From Streptomyces sp. MST-110588 (GTDB taxonomy: Bacteria; Actinomycetota; Actinomycetes; Streptomycetales; Streptomycetaceae), in NCBI RefSeq assembly GCF_022695595.1, contig NZ_CP074380.1, forward strand, positions 4,748,501 through 4,812,500: a DNA stretch of 64,000 nucleotides, written 5' to 3'. The notes below the pieces were generated by a model that did no database searches, was not told where the DNA came from, and saw only the letters and a program-made list of their open reading frames with translations. Position 1 is the stretch's first letter. Each line of letters begins with the position of its first letter. Below, in pieces: positions 34,244 to 43,294 of the stretch. Made by a program: the position numbers and the translations under genes.

Positions 34244-34353
34244 TGGAGTGCAACCCCAATGGCCAATGGGCGTGGCTCGAAGACGCGGCCGGACTGCCGA
34301 TCACCACCGCAATCGCAGACTTGTTGGAGAACGGAGCGAGTCAGCATGAGTGA
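34240..34353 (+). pseudogene. tgmB: ATP-grasp ribosomal peptide maturase remnant (C-terminal 37 codons)
   Basis: The plus strand reads [20 protein letters not shown] then [17 protein letters not shown] to a TGA at 34351-34353. This is the conserved end of ATP-grasp ligases that mature graspetide RiPPs (LExNPNGQW is the metal-binding end of the ATP-grasp core). A full enzyme has about 320 aa; everything before the ECNPNGQW motif is gone. The stop overlaps the methyltransferase start by 8 bp, the normal arrangement of tgmB-tgmC pairs. Family recognition is from memory of the motif. Confidence 0.72.
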
Positions 34354-35467
34354 ACCCCTGCCGTCGGAACACCTGCGGGCCGGCCTCGCGCGGTGCCTGT
34401 CCAAGACCGGTGCTTTGCGCAGCCCGGAATGGGAAGCGGCCGTCATGTCGGTGCCCCGTGAGGCGTTCCTCTCGCGCGGCTGGTTCGAGTACGAGGAGGG
34501 CGGCTGGTACCGGCCTGCGGCCGGGGGCTCCGCGGAAGGACTCGCGCGGATCTACGAAGACGACACCCTCGTGACACAGGTGGCCGGGGGTGTCTTCCCC
34601 GACCAGGTCGAGGGGCGCATCGCCGCGGCCCCCTCGTCGTCGTCCACCCTGCCGAGTCTGGTCGTGCGGATGCTCGAAGACCTGCGAGCGGTCGAGGGGC
34701 TGCGTGTTCTGGAGATCGGCACGGGTACGGGCTATTCGACGGCGCTGCTGTGTCATGTCGTTGGCGAGGACAACGTGACCACGGTCGAGGTCGACGCCGA
34801 GGTGTCCGCCCTCGCCGGGATCGCGCTCGCGGGCGCCGGTTACCGGCCTGCCCGCGTGGTCGGTGACGGACTGGCGGGCTACAAGGAGGGCAGCCCGTAT
34901 GACCGCGTGATCGCCACGTGCGGCGTGCACACCGTGCCGGCCGACTGGCTCGCGCAGACCCGGCCCGGCGGTGAGGTCCTGGTCACGGTCGGCGGGTGGA
35001 TGCACGCGTCCGAACTCGTACGGCTCACGGTCGCCAGCGACGGCACGGCCGGCGGCCCGGTTCTCGGCGGACAGGTCTCGTTCATGCTGGCCCGTCCCCA
35101 CCTTCCGCCCCCGCTGGGCATCCTGCCGAACCTCAGCGAGGGCGACGCGGTGCCCGCGGAGCTGGGCGCGGAGGTGCTTGAGGACTGGACGGCCCGATTC
35201 GTCGCCCAGACCGCCGCGCCAAGCGCACAGCGGCTCACGCTGCAACGGGACGGTCGGACGGAACACGTCGTGATCGACGTGGACGCCGAGGCGTGGGCGG
35301 TCGTCTTCCAAGACGGCGGACGGTGGATGGTCCGGCAGGGCGGTACGGCGCGCCTGTGGGACGAAATCACCGCGCGCCTTACACAGTGGCAGTCGGACGG
35401 GCGCCCGTCGGCCGACCGCATGCGGCTGCACGTCGGCCCCGACGGACAACGCCTCACGTGGGCGTGA
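34346..35467 (+). CDS. tgmC: PIMT-like methyltransferase of an ATP-grasp peptide (graspetide) system
   Basis: 373 aa. The SAM-binding motif [15 protein letters not shown] (about residues 124-138) and the order of elements match protein-L-isoaspartate O-methyltransferases, but a C-terminal extension of about 130 residues and the context place it in the methyltransferase family of ATP-grasp peptide maturase systems. These enzymes methylate Asp in the ligase-crosslinked peptide, leading to aspartimide. The gene is full length and undamaged although ligase and precursor genes are missing; translation may now depend on readthrough from whatever drives the 37-codon remnant. It could act on a peptide encoded elsewhere. 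Confidence 0.8.
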   Translation: MSEPLPSEHLRAGLARCLSKTGALRSPEWEAAVMSVPREAFLSRGWFEYEEGGWYRPAAGGSAEGLARIYEDDTLVTQVAGGVFPDQVEGRIAAAPSSSSTLPSLVVRMLEDLRAVEGLRVLEIGTGTGYSTALLCHVVGEDNVTTVEVDAEVSALAGIALAGAGYRPARVVGDGLAGYKEGSPYDRVIATCGVHTVPADWLAQTRPGGEVLVTVGGWMHASELVRLTVASDGTAGGPVLGGQVSFMLARPHLPPPLGILPNLSEGDAVPAELGAEVLEDWTARFVAQTAAPSAQRLTLQRDGRTEHVVIDVDAEAWAVVFQDGGRWMVRQGGTARLWDEITARLTQWQSDGRPSADRMRLHVGPDGQRLTWA

Positions 35468-35567
35468 CCGAACGCTGACACCTCGAACTGCCCCCTCCGT
35501 CCGTCGTTCCCCCGCGGCGGACGGGCGGGGCCGTTCCGTGAGTGGGTGTTGCGCGGGCATCTTGGCC

Positions 35568-35590
35568 GTGACAAACCCCGCCGTTCCTGT
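35568..35590. repeat. Right copy of 23-bp imperfect direct repeat
   Basis: Partner of 33701-33723 (21/23 identical), in the 202-bp gap between the methyltransferase and the serine hydrolase. Marks the right edge of the island. Confidence 0.7.
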
Positions 35591-35669
35591 GATGAACCCC
35601 ACGGCCCGCCGCCCTGGTCATCAGCACTGATCCACACGTTGCACCATTGATGGGTCACAAACGCGACGG

Positions 35670-36878
35670 ATGAGTGGGAAGCGGGAACCAGTGGTGGACG
35701 TCCAGGGCACGGTCGCGGACGGCTTCGAGCCGGTCCGGGACGCCTTCGCGGCCAACTTCGCGCGGCGCGGTGAGCGCGGTGCGGCCGTCGCCGTCTACCG
35801 GCACGGCCGCAAGGTCGTCGACCTGTGGGCCGGCACCAGGGACGGTGACGCGCCGGACACCGCCGACGCCGCGCCCTGGGAGGAGGACACCGCCCAGGTG
35901 ATCCGCTCCGCCACCAAGGGCATCGCCGCGATCGTCCCGCTCCTGCTGCACCAGCGCGGCCTGCTGGACCTGGACGCCCCCGTAGGGACGTACTGGCCCG
36001 AGTTCAAGGCCGCCGGCAAGGAACGCGTCCTGGTGCGCCACCTGCTCTCGCACCGCGCCGGGCTGCCCGTCCTGGACACCCCGCTGACCCCCGCCCAGGC
36101 CGTCGACGGCCTCAGCGGTCCGGCCGCGCTCGCCGCCCAGGCCCCGGCCTGGACGCCCGGCGAGGACCACGGCTACCACGCCCAGACCTATAGCTGGCTG
36201 CTGTCCGAACTCGTCCTGCGGGTCACCGGGCGCAGCATCGGCACCTGGATCGCCGAGGAGATATCCGGCCCCCTCGGCATCGGCCTGTGGGTCGGGCTGC
36301 CGTCCGCCCTGCGCTCCCGCGCCGGCCGGCTGGCCGAGATCCAGGCCCCCGAGCCTCCTGCCTCCAGCGGCCTGCGCGTACGCCCCAAGCGCGAGGTCGT
36401 GGACGCCTACAACGACCCCGCCTCGCTGACCCGCCGGGCCTTCGCCGCCATCGACCCGGCCCCCGACGAGAACGACCCGGCCTACCGCGCCGCCGAACTG
36501 CCCGCCTCGGCCGGCATCGCCACCGCCCGTGCCCTGGCCCGCTGCTACGCCGCCCTGATCGGCCCGGTCGACGGCCACCCCCGTCTCTTCGCGCCCGCCA
36601 CCCTCACCCTGGCCCGCACCGAGGAGTCCGCCGGCCCCGACCGCACCCTGGTGGTGAGCACCCGCTTCGGCCTGGGCTACATGCTGCACGGCCCGGCCTC
36701 GCCCCTCCTGGCCCCCGGCTCCTTCGGACACCCCGGCCGCGGCGGCTGCCTGGCCTTCGCCGACCCCGAGTCCGACACCGCCTTCGGCTACGTCACCAAC
36801 GGCATGCAGCAGAACGTGACCGCCGACCCGCGCGCCCAGGCGCTGGTCCGTGCCCTGCGCACGTCGCTCACCGCGTAG
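35670..36878 (+). CDS. Beta-lactamase-family serine hydrolase (EstB/class C type)
   Basis: 402 aa. Nucleophile motif SATKG (SxxK) at about residue 75, Tyr in the YHAQTYSW segment near 172, and a C-terminal FGHPGRGG in place of KTG, the pattern of class C-like esterases and DD-peptidase homologues (EstB, LACTB). No signal peptide, so a cytoplasmic esterase or lactamase-like hydrolase rather than a cell-wall enzyme. ATG 35670 is used with only a weak site; GTG 35691 (VVDVQGTVADGF) is an alternative. Convergent with the EamA gene, 42 bp apart. Substrate unknown. Confidence 0.88.
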   Translation: MSGKREPVVDVQGTVADGFEPVRDAFAANFARRGERGAAVAVYRHGRKVVDLWAGTRDGDAPDTADAAPWEEDTAQVIRSATKGIAAIVPLLLHQRGLLDLDAPVGTYWPEFKAAGKERVLVRHLLSHRAGLPVLDTPLTPAQAVDGLSGPAALAAQAPAWTPGEDHGYHAQTYSWLLSELVLRVTGRSIGTWIAEEISGPLGIGLWVGLPSALRSRAGRLAEIQAPEPPASSGLRVRPKREVVDAYNDPASLTRRAFAAIDPAPDENDPAYRAAELPASAGIATARALARCYAALIGPVDGHPRLFAPATLTLARTEESAGPDRTLVVSTRFGLGYMLHGPASPLLAPGSFGHPGRGGCLAFADPESDTAFGYVTNGMQQNVTADPRAQALVRALRTSLTA

Positions 36879-36920
36879 CCCGTACGCACCCGTACGTACC
36901 TGTAAGGCGCTTTCCGTGTC

Positions 36921-37805
36921 TCAGCCCGCGTGCAGCATCAGGCCGATACCGAGGACCATCAGCCCGGCCGCGGCGATCCGCGGTGTGCCGAAACGTTCCT
37001 TGAAGAAGAGTGCCCCGATCGCGGCGCCGACGATGATCGAGGACTCGCGCAGCGCGGCGACGGGCGCCAGCGGGGCCCGGGTCTGGGCCCACAGGACCAG
37101 GCCGTACGCGAAGACCGACAGTGCCCCGCCGAGCAGCCCGCGCACGGCGACCGGCCGTAGCTGGGCGAGCAGCAGGCCCCGCCGTGAGGCCAGCGCGTAC
37201 GCGGGGACGGCCAGGCCCTCCAGGATCATCAGCCAGGCGATGTAGCCGGGCGCGGTGCCGGAGGCGCGTACGCCCACGCCGTCCACGACGGTGTACGAGG
37301 CGATGGCCAGGCCGGTGGCGACGGCGGCCACGAGCGCCGGCCGGTGGACGGCCGCCCGTGGCCCGTCCCTGCGGGCGCGGCGCGCGGCGCCGGTCGGCAG
37401 CAGGCCCCACAGCGCCACTCCGACCAGGCCCGCCGAGGCGAGCGCCACCCCCGCGAGCTGCCAGGCGTCGGGGAGTTCACGGACGAAGACGGCCGCGAGC
37501 ACGGTGACGGCCAGGGGAGCGGTGCCGCGCGCGATCGGGTACATCTGCCCGAACTCGCCCAGTTGGAAGGAGCGCATGAGCAGCACCTGATAGACGACGT
37601 GCAGGGCCGCGGAACCGATCAGGCAGGGCCAGGCGCCGGCCGCGGGCAGCGGTGCGAAGCACGCCAGGGCGGCGCCGCACACCGCTCCGCCGCCGCCCAC
37701 CAGCGTGAAGGCCAGCACCTGGTCCTTGATGCCGTGGGCGATGGCGTTCCAACTGGCGTGGGTGACGGCCGCCATGAGGACCGCCGCGACGACCAGCGGG
37801 GTCAT
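36921..37805 (-). CDS. EamA/DMT-family transporter
   Basis: About 294 aa, ten hydrophobic segments in two EamA repeats (first half begins MTPLVVAAVLMAAVTHASWN, second begins LVAAVATGLAIASYTVVDGV). Drug/metabolite exporters of this family move amino acids or small metabolites. The start is uncertain: ATG 37805 is chosen because it falls at the beginning of the first helix; a TTG at 37829 would add eight residues. Neither has a good ribosome site. Same strand as the upstream PBP gene is not the case for coupling: 144 bp separate it from the PBP stop at 37949. Confidence 0.87.
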   Translation of the reverse strand: MTPLVVAAVLMAAVTHASWNAIAHGIKDQVLAFTLVGGGGAVCGAALACFAPLPAAGAWPCLIGSAALHVVYQVLLMRSFQLGEFGQMYPIARGTAPLAVTVLAAVFVRELPDAWQLAGVALASAGLVGVALWGLLPTGAARRARRDGPRAAVHRPALVAAVATGLAIASYTVVDGVGVRASGTAPGYIAWLMILEGLAVPAYALASRRGLLLAQLRPVAVRGLLGGALSVFAYGLVLWAQTRAPLAPVAALRESSIIVGAAIGALFFKERFGTPRIAAAGLMVLGIGLMLHAG

Positions 37806-37948
37806 GGGGCCGAAGTGGGCCGCGTACAAAGGTTCATGGCCGCACGCTAACGAAAGATGTACGGGCCACGCGACCGGTTAAGGCGGAGGGGCCCGCCCGA
37901 GAAGGCCCCACCCGAAAAGGTTCCGCCCGAAGAGGTCCCCCGCCCGCC

Positions 37949-39610
37949 TCAGCCCGCCGTCAGGATGGACCGTACGACCGGACCGGCGTTGGAGCCGCCG
38001 TGTCCGCTGGCCGGGACGACGGCCGCGGCGGCCAGGTCACCGCGGTAGGCGGTGAACCACGCGTTGGGCTTGTCCTGCCCGTCGACCTCCGCGGAGCCGG
38101 TCTTCGCGCCGATGTCGCCGCCGACGCCGGACATCGCCTCGGCGGCCGTGCCGGACGTGGCGGTCAGCCGCATCAGGTACTTCAGGCCCGAGGCGGTGTC
38201 CGGCTTCATGGTGCGTGCGGCCTTGGCGAGGGCGCGGTCGTCCAGGGAGGGGGAGACGATGTAGGGCTGGTGGAAGGCGCCGTTCTGTACGGTCGCGGCC
38301 AGCGACGCCACGTTCAGCGGGTTCATCCGTACGCCGCCCTGCCCGATCAGCGAGGCGGCCATCTGCGCGTCGCTCTGCACCGGGACCGCCCCGTCGAAGG
38401 TGGGGATGCCGGTCTGCCAGTTCAGGCCGATGCCGAAGACGTCCCGGGCCTCCTTCGTCAGGTCGTCCGCGGCCAGCTTCCCCGCCTGCGAGATGAAGGC
38501 GTTGTTGCAGGACGCGGCGAAGCTCTGGGCGAAGGTCCCGTCCTTGATCTCGGACTTGTTCAGGTTCTGGAACTTCCAGCCGCCGACCGTCACGAACTTC
38601 TCGCACGGGTGCTTCTTGTCCGGCGCGGTCAGGCCCTTGTCCAGCAGCAGCGCGGAGGTGACGATCTTCATCGTCGAGCCGGGCGCGAGCGAGCCCTGCG
38701 TGGCGGTGTTGAAGCCGGTCGCCGGGGAGTTGGCGATCGCCAGGATCTCACCGGTGCTGGGCTTGAGCGCGACCGCCGAGGCCCGGCTCTTGCCCTTGAC
38801 GGCCTTCTCGGCCGCGGCCTGGAGCTTGCTGTCGATGGTCGTCCGCAGCGTGCCGGGCCTGCCCTTGGCGAGCACCTTGAGCGTCTCGTCCGGCCGCTGG
38901 GTGCTGCTCTTGGCGCTCTTGGCCCGGTGGATGTAGAACTCCACGTCGGGCTTGCCGTCCGTCTTCTTCCCGTACTTGTCCCGCAGACTGCCCAGGATGC
39001 CGGCCAGCGCCGGGTGGGCCTCCTTGGTCAGCTCGGCGCCGTTGCGGTCCACGGCCTTGATCGGCGGGGCCTGGGACTCGCCGGTGAGCAGGGTGTCGCC
39101 CTCGCCCATCTTGGGGTGCAGCAGGGCGGGCCGCCACGCGATCCGCGGCTTGCCGGTGGCCGTGTCGCGCTTGACGGTCAGTGAGGTGGCGTAGGAGACG
39201 GGTGCCTGGTGGCTCTTGTACGCGATCTCGCCGGCGACGGTGTAGGGCACCGTGTCGCCGCTGCGCCGGCCGGGGGTCAGCGTCATCTTCGTCAGGTGGG
39301 TGCGCTTGCCGTAGTCCTTGAGCGCGGCGCCGGCGGCATCGGCGTCGTCGGTCATCGCGGCGGCCTTGGCGGTGTCGCCGGAGCGCCAGGCGGTGAGGAA
39401 GTCCGTGGCGGTGGTACGGACCTCCGCCGCACTCAGCGGCCCGGAGGGCACCTTGGCGGCCTCCGGGCCGGGCTTGCCGTCGGCCGCCCGTACCTGCGCG
39501 CCCGCCGTCTCCTGCCCGTCGGAGCCACCCAGCAGCGTGTAGCCGCCGACACCGCCCGCGACCAGGGCCACGGCCCCGCCGATCAGCCCGTACCTCACCT
39601 CACGGCGCAT
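37949..39610 (-). CDS. Penicillin-binding protein, transpeptidase domain (class B) with NTF2-like N-terminal domain
   Basis: 553 aa. An N-terminal membrane anchor (YGLIGGAVALVAGGVGGYTL, residues 7-26) is followed by an NTF2-like domain (TDFLTAWRSGDTAKAAAMTD) as in MecA/PBP3-type proteins. The transpeptidase domain carries all three motifs: STMK (about residue 310), SCN (about 365) and KTG in KTGSAEV (about 502). Crosslinks peptidoglycan outside the membrane. ATG 39610 has GGAGG upstream (about 11 nt). Next to Pmt on the same strand, 170 bp apart, a pairing conserved in Streptomyces; some streptomycete PBPs are known Pmt glycoprotein substrates. Confidence 0.92.
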   Translation of the reverse strand: MRREVRYGLIGGAVALVAGGVGGYTLLGGSDGQETAGAQVRAADGKPGPEAAKVPSGPLSAAEVRTTATDFLTAWRSGDTAKAAAMTDDADAAGAALKDYGKRTHLTKMTLTPGRRSGDTVPYTVAGEIAYKSHQAPVSYATSLTVKRDTATGKPRIAWRPALLHPKMGEGDTLLTGESQAPPIKAVDRNGAELTKEAHPALAGILGSLRDKYGKKTDGKPDVEFYIHRAKSAKSSTQRPDETLKVLAKGRPGTLRTTIDSKLQAAAEKAVKGKSRASAVALKPSTGEILAIANSPATGFNTATQGSLAPGSTMKIVTSALLLDKGLTAPDKKHPCEKFVTVGGWKFQNLNKSEIKDGTFAQSFAASCNNAFISQAGKLAADDLTKEARDVFGIGLNWQTGIPTFDGAVPVQSDAQMAASLIGQGGVRMNPLNVASLAATVQNGAFHQPYIVSPSLDDRALAKAARTMKPDTASGLKYLMRLTATSGTAAEAMSGVGGDIGAKTGSAEVDGQDKPNAWFTAYRGDLAAAAVVPASGHGGSNAGPVVRSILTAG

Positions 39611-39779
39611 GACACCGATCCCCTCCGAATCCTCGTTCTTCGACACGCATCGATACGCACACAAGAACGTGCCCTGCACTCTATGGGACACGGGGTGCGC
39701 GGGGGCGTCTCGACCGGCGGACGGGCCGGTGACGGACGTCATATGACGCCCGGTCACACAGCTTGGGGCAGCGGCCCTT

Positions 39780-41543
39780 TCACACCCAGGTGTCGAACCA
39801 CATCCTGTTGTGCCAGGCGCTCTTCGGTATCGGCATACCGGTATAGATCGGATAGAAGTAGATGAAGTTCCATACGATCAGCAGGACGAGCACCCCCGCG
39901 CCGACCGCGCCGATCGCCCGTCTGCGTTCCGCGGCGGCCAGCTCCGGTTCCGTCCGGGCCGCCGCGCCGTGCCCCGGGGCGGGCGGCCCGGCCAGCGCGC
40001 CGATCATCATGGCCACCGCCAGGCACACGAACGGCACGAACACCACCGCGTAGAAGACGAAGATCGTCCGCTGCTGGTAGAGGAACCACGGCAGATAGCC
40101 CGCCGCGATGCCGCACGCCACGGCGCCCGCCCGCCAGTCGCGCCGGAACAGCCAGCGGTACAGGACGTACAGGAACGCGAAGGCGCCCGCCCACCACAGC
40201 AGCGGCGTGCCCAGCGCCAGCACCTCACGGGCGCAGCCCCCGGCCACCGTGCAGCCGTCGTGCCCGAACTTGGGGTCCTCGTAGAAGTACGAGACGGGCC
40301 GGCCCAGCACCAGCCAGCTCCACGGGTTGGACTGGTAGGTGTGCGGGGTGTCCAGGCCGGTGTGGAAGTCGTACACCTCGGTCTGGTAGTGCCACAGGCT
40401 GCGCAGCCAGTCCGGCAGCCAGGTCCCGCCCGCCGCCCGGCCCTCGGCGGAGGTCGCCCAGTCGCGGTAGTAGCCGCCCTTGGTGAAGATCCAGCCGCTC
40501 CAGGACACCAGGTACGTGGCCAGCGCCAGGACGACCGTGGCACCGAAGGCGGGCAGCACGTCGCGGCGCAGCGCCGAGCGGTAGGGGCGCAGGGCCCCGG
40601 CAGTACGGCGCCCGGCCGCGTCCCACAGGACCGACAGCAGCGCGAAGGCCGCCAGGTAGTACAGGCCGTTCCATTTGGTGGCGGCGGACAGGCCCAGGCA
40701 CACCCCGGCCGCCAGCCGCCAGGGCCGCCACCCCAGCCGCAGCCGGTCACCGACCTGCGCGCTGGGCCTGGCCACCCCGTCCTCGCCGACGGGCAGCGCG
40801 GCGGCCAGCCGGGCCCTGGTGCGGTCGCGGTCCACCAGCAGGCAGCCGAAGGCGGCGACCACCCAGAACATCACGATCAGGTCCAGCAGCGCGGTCCGGC
40901 TCATCACGAAGTGCAGCCCGTCCACGGCCAGCAGCACCCCGGCCACACAGCCCAGCGCGGTGGAGCGCAGCAGCCGGCGGCCGATGCGGCAGATCATCAG
41001 CACCGACAGCGTGCCCAGCAGCGCGACCATGAACCGCCAGCCGAAGGGGTTCAGACCCCACATCCACTCGCCCAGCCCGATGATCCACTTCCCTATGGGC
41101 GGGTGGACGACGTAGGAGTGCTCGGGGCTGAGCAGGATCCGCTGCGGGTCGGCGACCAGCGCGTCGTTGGCGTTCTTCGCCCAGGTGCCCTCGTACCCGT
41201 ACTGGAGCAGCGACCAGGCGTCCTTGGGGTAGTACGTCTCGTCGAATATCACCTTGCCCGGGCTGGCCAGGTTCCAAAAACGCAGGATTCCGGCGAACAG
41301 GGCGACCAGCAGCGGGCCGCCCCAGCCCGACCAGCGCGCGCAGCGGGCGGCGAGGGCCGGGCCCAGCCCCAGCCGCGTCCACACCCGGGTCCCCGGCCGG
41401 GGGAACGCGGGGACCAGTTGCTCGCGGACACCGGCCCGCGGACGGGCGGCGTAGCCGAAGTGGCGCAGCCGTCGCTGCCACGCACCGGGCGCTCGGTCGC
41501 GTTCCTCGGCGCGGTGGGCGTCTGTCGCGGTGTCACTCGTCAC
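39780..41543 (-). CDS. pmt: Protein O-mannosyltransferase (GT39)
   Basis: 587 aa polytopic membrane enzyme. The catalytic Asp-Glu is D101-E102 in FDETYYPKDAW, in the first extracytoplasmic loop, followed by HPPIGKW and about ten further helices; the C-terminus is YTGMPIPKSAWHNRMWFDTW, conserved in actinobacterial Pmt. Transfers mannose from polyprenyl-phosphate-mannose to Ser/Thr of exported proteins. Divergent from rsmI, an arrangement conserved through actinobacteria. The 92-bp divergent gap must hold both promoters. Confidence 0.94.
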   Translation of the reverse strand: MTSDTATDAHRAEERDRAPGAWQRRLRHFGYAARPRAGVREQLVPAFPRPGTRVWTRLGLGPALAARCARWSGWGGPLLVALFAGILRFWNLASPGKVIFDETYYPKDAWSLLQYGYEGTWAKNANDALVADPQRILLSPEHSYVVHPPIGKWIIGLGEWMWGLNPFGWRFMVALLGTLSVLMICRIGRRLLRSTALGCVAGVLLAVDGLHFVMSRTALLDLIVMFWVVAAFGCLLVDRDRTRARLAAALPVGEDGVARPSAQVGDRLRLGWRPWRLAAGVCLGLSAATKWNGLYYLAAFALLSVLWDAAGRRTAGALRPYRSALRRDVLPAFGATVVLALATYLVSWSGWIFTKGGYYRDWATSAEGRAAGGTWLPDWLRSLWHYQTEVYDFHTGLDTPHTYQSNPWSWLVLGRPVSYFYEDPKFGHDGCTVAGGCAREVLALGTPLLWWAGAFAFLYVLYRWLFRRDWRAGAVACGIAAGYLPWFLYQQRTIFVFYAVVFVPFVCLAVAMMIGALAGPPAPGHGAAARTEPELAAAERRRAIGAVGAGVLVLLIVWNFIYFYPIYTGMPIPKSAWHNRMWFDTWV

Positions 41544-41635
41544 CGGGCCATCGTAGGGAAGCGGCCTGTGAACCGGGCCCGGCCGCGCGGCGGCCGGATG
41601 GGAGGAGCGGCGCGGCGACTGCGAGGATGGGCGGC

Positions 41636-42505
41636 GTGACAGGAACGCTCGTACTTGCAGGGACGCCCATCGGCGAGGTCGCGGACGCGCCGCCGCGGCT
41701 GGCCACCGAACTGGCGGCGGCCGATGTGATCGCCGCCGAGGACACCCGGCGGCTGCGCCGCCTCACCCAGGCCCTGGGCGTGCACACCACGGGCCGCGTC
41801 GTGTCCTACTTCGAGGGCAACGAGTCCGCCCGTACGCCGGAACTGGCCCAGGCGCTGGCCGACGGCGCGCGGGTGCTGCTGGTGACCGACGCCGGGATGC
41901 CGTCCGTCTCCGACCCCGGGTACCGGCTGGTCGCCGCGGCCGTGGAGCGCGGGGTGCGCGTCACCGCCGTCCCCGGGCCCAGCGCCGTGCTCACCGCGCT
42001 GGCCGTCTCCGGCCTGCCCGTGGACCGCTTCTGCTTCGAGGGGTTCCTGCCGCGCAAGGCCGGCGAGCGGCGCTCCCGGCTCCAGGAGGCCGCGGCCGAG
42101 CGCCGCACGCTGGTCTACTTCGAGGCGCCGCACCGCTTGGACGACACCCTCGCCGCCATGGCCGAGGCGTTCGGTCCCCGGCGGCGCGCGGCGGTGTGCC
42201 GGGAGCTGACCAAGACGTACGAGGAGGTACGGCGCGGCCCCCTGGAAGAGCTGGCGCGCTGGGCGGCGGAGGGCGTACGGGGCGAGATCACCATCGTCGT
42301 CGAGGGCGCCGCGGACACCGGCCCCCAGGACCTGGACCCCGGTGAGCTGGTGCGCAGGGTGCAGGTACGCGAAGAGGCGGGGGAGCGGCGCAAGGAGGCC
42401 ATCGCCGCCGTCGCGGCGGAGGCGGGCGTACCCAAACGCGAGGTGTTCGATGCCGTGGTCGCGGCAAAGAATGCGGCGCGGACAGCACCGCCGGAAGGTA
42501 AATGA
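41636..42505 (+). CDS. rsmI: 16S rRNA (cytidine-1402-2'-O)-methyltransferase
   Basis: 289 aa. TLVLAGTPIGEV at the start, AAEDTRRLRRL, the tetrapyrrole-methylase SAM loop LVTDAGMPSVSDPGYRLV and VPGPSAVLTALAVSGLP, then FEAPHRL and RELTKTYEE: all RsmI signatures. GTG 41636 is preferred over ATG 41627 because family similarity begins at VTGTLVLAG and GAGG lies 9 nt upstream. Methylates C1402 in the ribosomal P site together with RsmH. A hairpin follows the stop. Confidence 0.94.
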   Translation: MTGTLVLAGTPIGEVADAPPRLATELAAADVIAAEDTRRLRRLTQALGVHTTGRVVSYFEGNESARTPELAQALADGARVLLVTDAGMPSVSDPGYRLVAAAVERGVRVTAVPGPSAVLTALAVSGLPVDRFCFEGFLPRKAGERRSRLQEAAAERRTLVYFEAPHRLDDTLAAMAEAFGPRRRAAVCRELTKTYEEVRRGPLEELARWAAEGVRGEITIVVEGAADTGPQDLDPGELVRRVQVREEAGERRKEAIAAVAAEAGVPKREVFDAVVAAKNAARTAPPEGK

Positions 42506-42515
42506 CTAGCCTGGA

Positions 42516-42553
42516 AGGTAAAGCGTCGGTCCGCGCAGCGGGTCGCTTTACCT
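42516..42553 (+). terminator. Hairpin after rsmI
   Basis: Perfect 10-bp arms AGGTAAAGCG (42516-42525) and CGCTTTACCT (42544-42553) around an 18-nt loop, 10 bp after the rsmI stop. No T-tract. The motif GGAAGGTAAA also occurs once just before, over the stop codon. Confidence 0.75.
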
Positions 42554-42627
42554 GCACCCTGTCAAATCTGGGCCAATAGGTAGAAGCACTGCTGCGTCAC
42601 AGCCGGGAAAGGCGTCCACTGGGAGGT

Positions 42628-42641
42628 GGGACGTTCGTCCC
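42628..42641. promoter_or_regulatory. Short palindrome upstream of the zinc-ribbon protein gene
   Basis: GGGACG-TT-CGTCCC, 34 bp before the start at 42676. Possible operator or leader hairpin; the partner is unknown. Confidence 0.4.
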
Positions 42642-42675
42642 CGGAGACCTTGTCCAGCGGGCAAGAGGAGCGGCT

Positions 42676-43215
42676 ATGAGTGACATCGCGGGAACGCCGG
42701 GCACCACCAGTGGCACCCACCCCACCACCAGTACCGAACCCCCGGCACACGAGGCGTACGCCTTCGCGTGCATGAGGTGCGGCTACGGCTGGGAGCAGTC
42801 GTACGAGATAGTCCACCACGTCGACGCCCAAGGGCGCACCCACTGCTGGTACTACGCGGACGGCGAGCGCGTCCCGTCACCGCTGACCCGGCCCACCTGC
42901 CTGAACTGCGGCGGAAACGTCGTACGCATCATGCGCTCCGGGCAGGTCTCGATGGTCTCCGACGCCATGGCGAACATGTACCGGCGCTATCCCTCGGGCG
43001 CCGCGGAGGCCAGGGGCGGGGCCGGCGCGGGAGCCGTCCCCCAGCAGGGCACGGACTCCTCGGACGGCGTGGGCACGGCAGGCGTGGGCAAGGCGGGCAC
43101 CGGGCCGGCGAGCGCGGGCGCGGCCCGGGCGGCGGACGGCACGCGGGAGCGCGCCGGCCACCACCACTGGCACCTCTCCGACCTGCTCCACCCCTTCCAG
43201 CACCACCGCAAGTGA
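42676..43215 (+). CDS. Conserved streptomycete protein with zinc-ribbon cysteines
   Basis: 179 aa; function unknown. A ribbon-like core (residues 30-80) has CMRCGYGWE and CLNCGG, two CxxC knuckles that could bind zinc, with WYYADGERVPSPLTRPT between. It is followed by a Gly/Ala-rich region and a basic His-rich end (HHHWHLSDLLHPFQHHRK). GAGGAG precedes the ATG by 6 nt. Lies between rsmI and tatD on the same strand, 170 bp after rsmI and 79 bp before tatD. Confidence 0.8.
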   Translation: MSDIAGTPGTTSGTHPTTSTEPPAHEAYAFACMRCGYGWEQSYEIVHHVDAQGRTHCWYYADGERVPSPLTRPTCLNCGGNVVRIMRSGQVSMVSDAMANMYRRYPSGAAEARGGAGAGAVPQQGTDSSDGVGTAGVGKAGTGPASAGAARAADGTRERAGHHHWHLSDLLHPFQHHRK

Positions 43216-43294
43216 GCCGCTCCGGCCGCCACCGCATCGGCGGCGGCCGGACCGCACCGGATGCCGTGGCCGCCTTCCTCGTAGGATCGCGGCC

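Noticed and set aside
34238..34345. N-terminal extension of the graspetide methyltransferase in its own frame
   Set aside because: The stretch is coding in another frame (maturase end); the methyltransferase starts at ATG 34346 overlapping the maturase stop, the usual arrangement.
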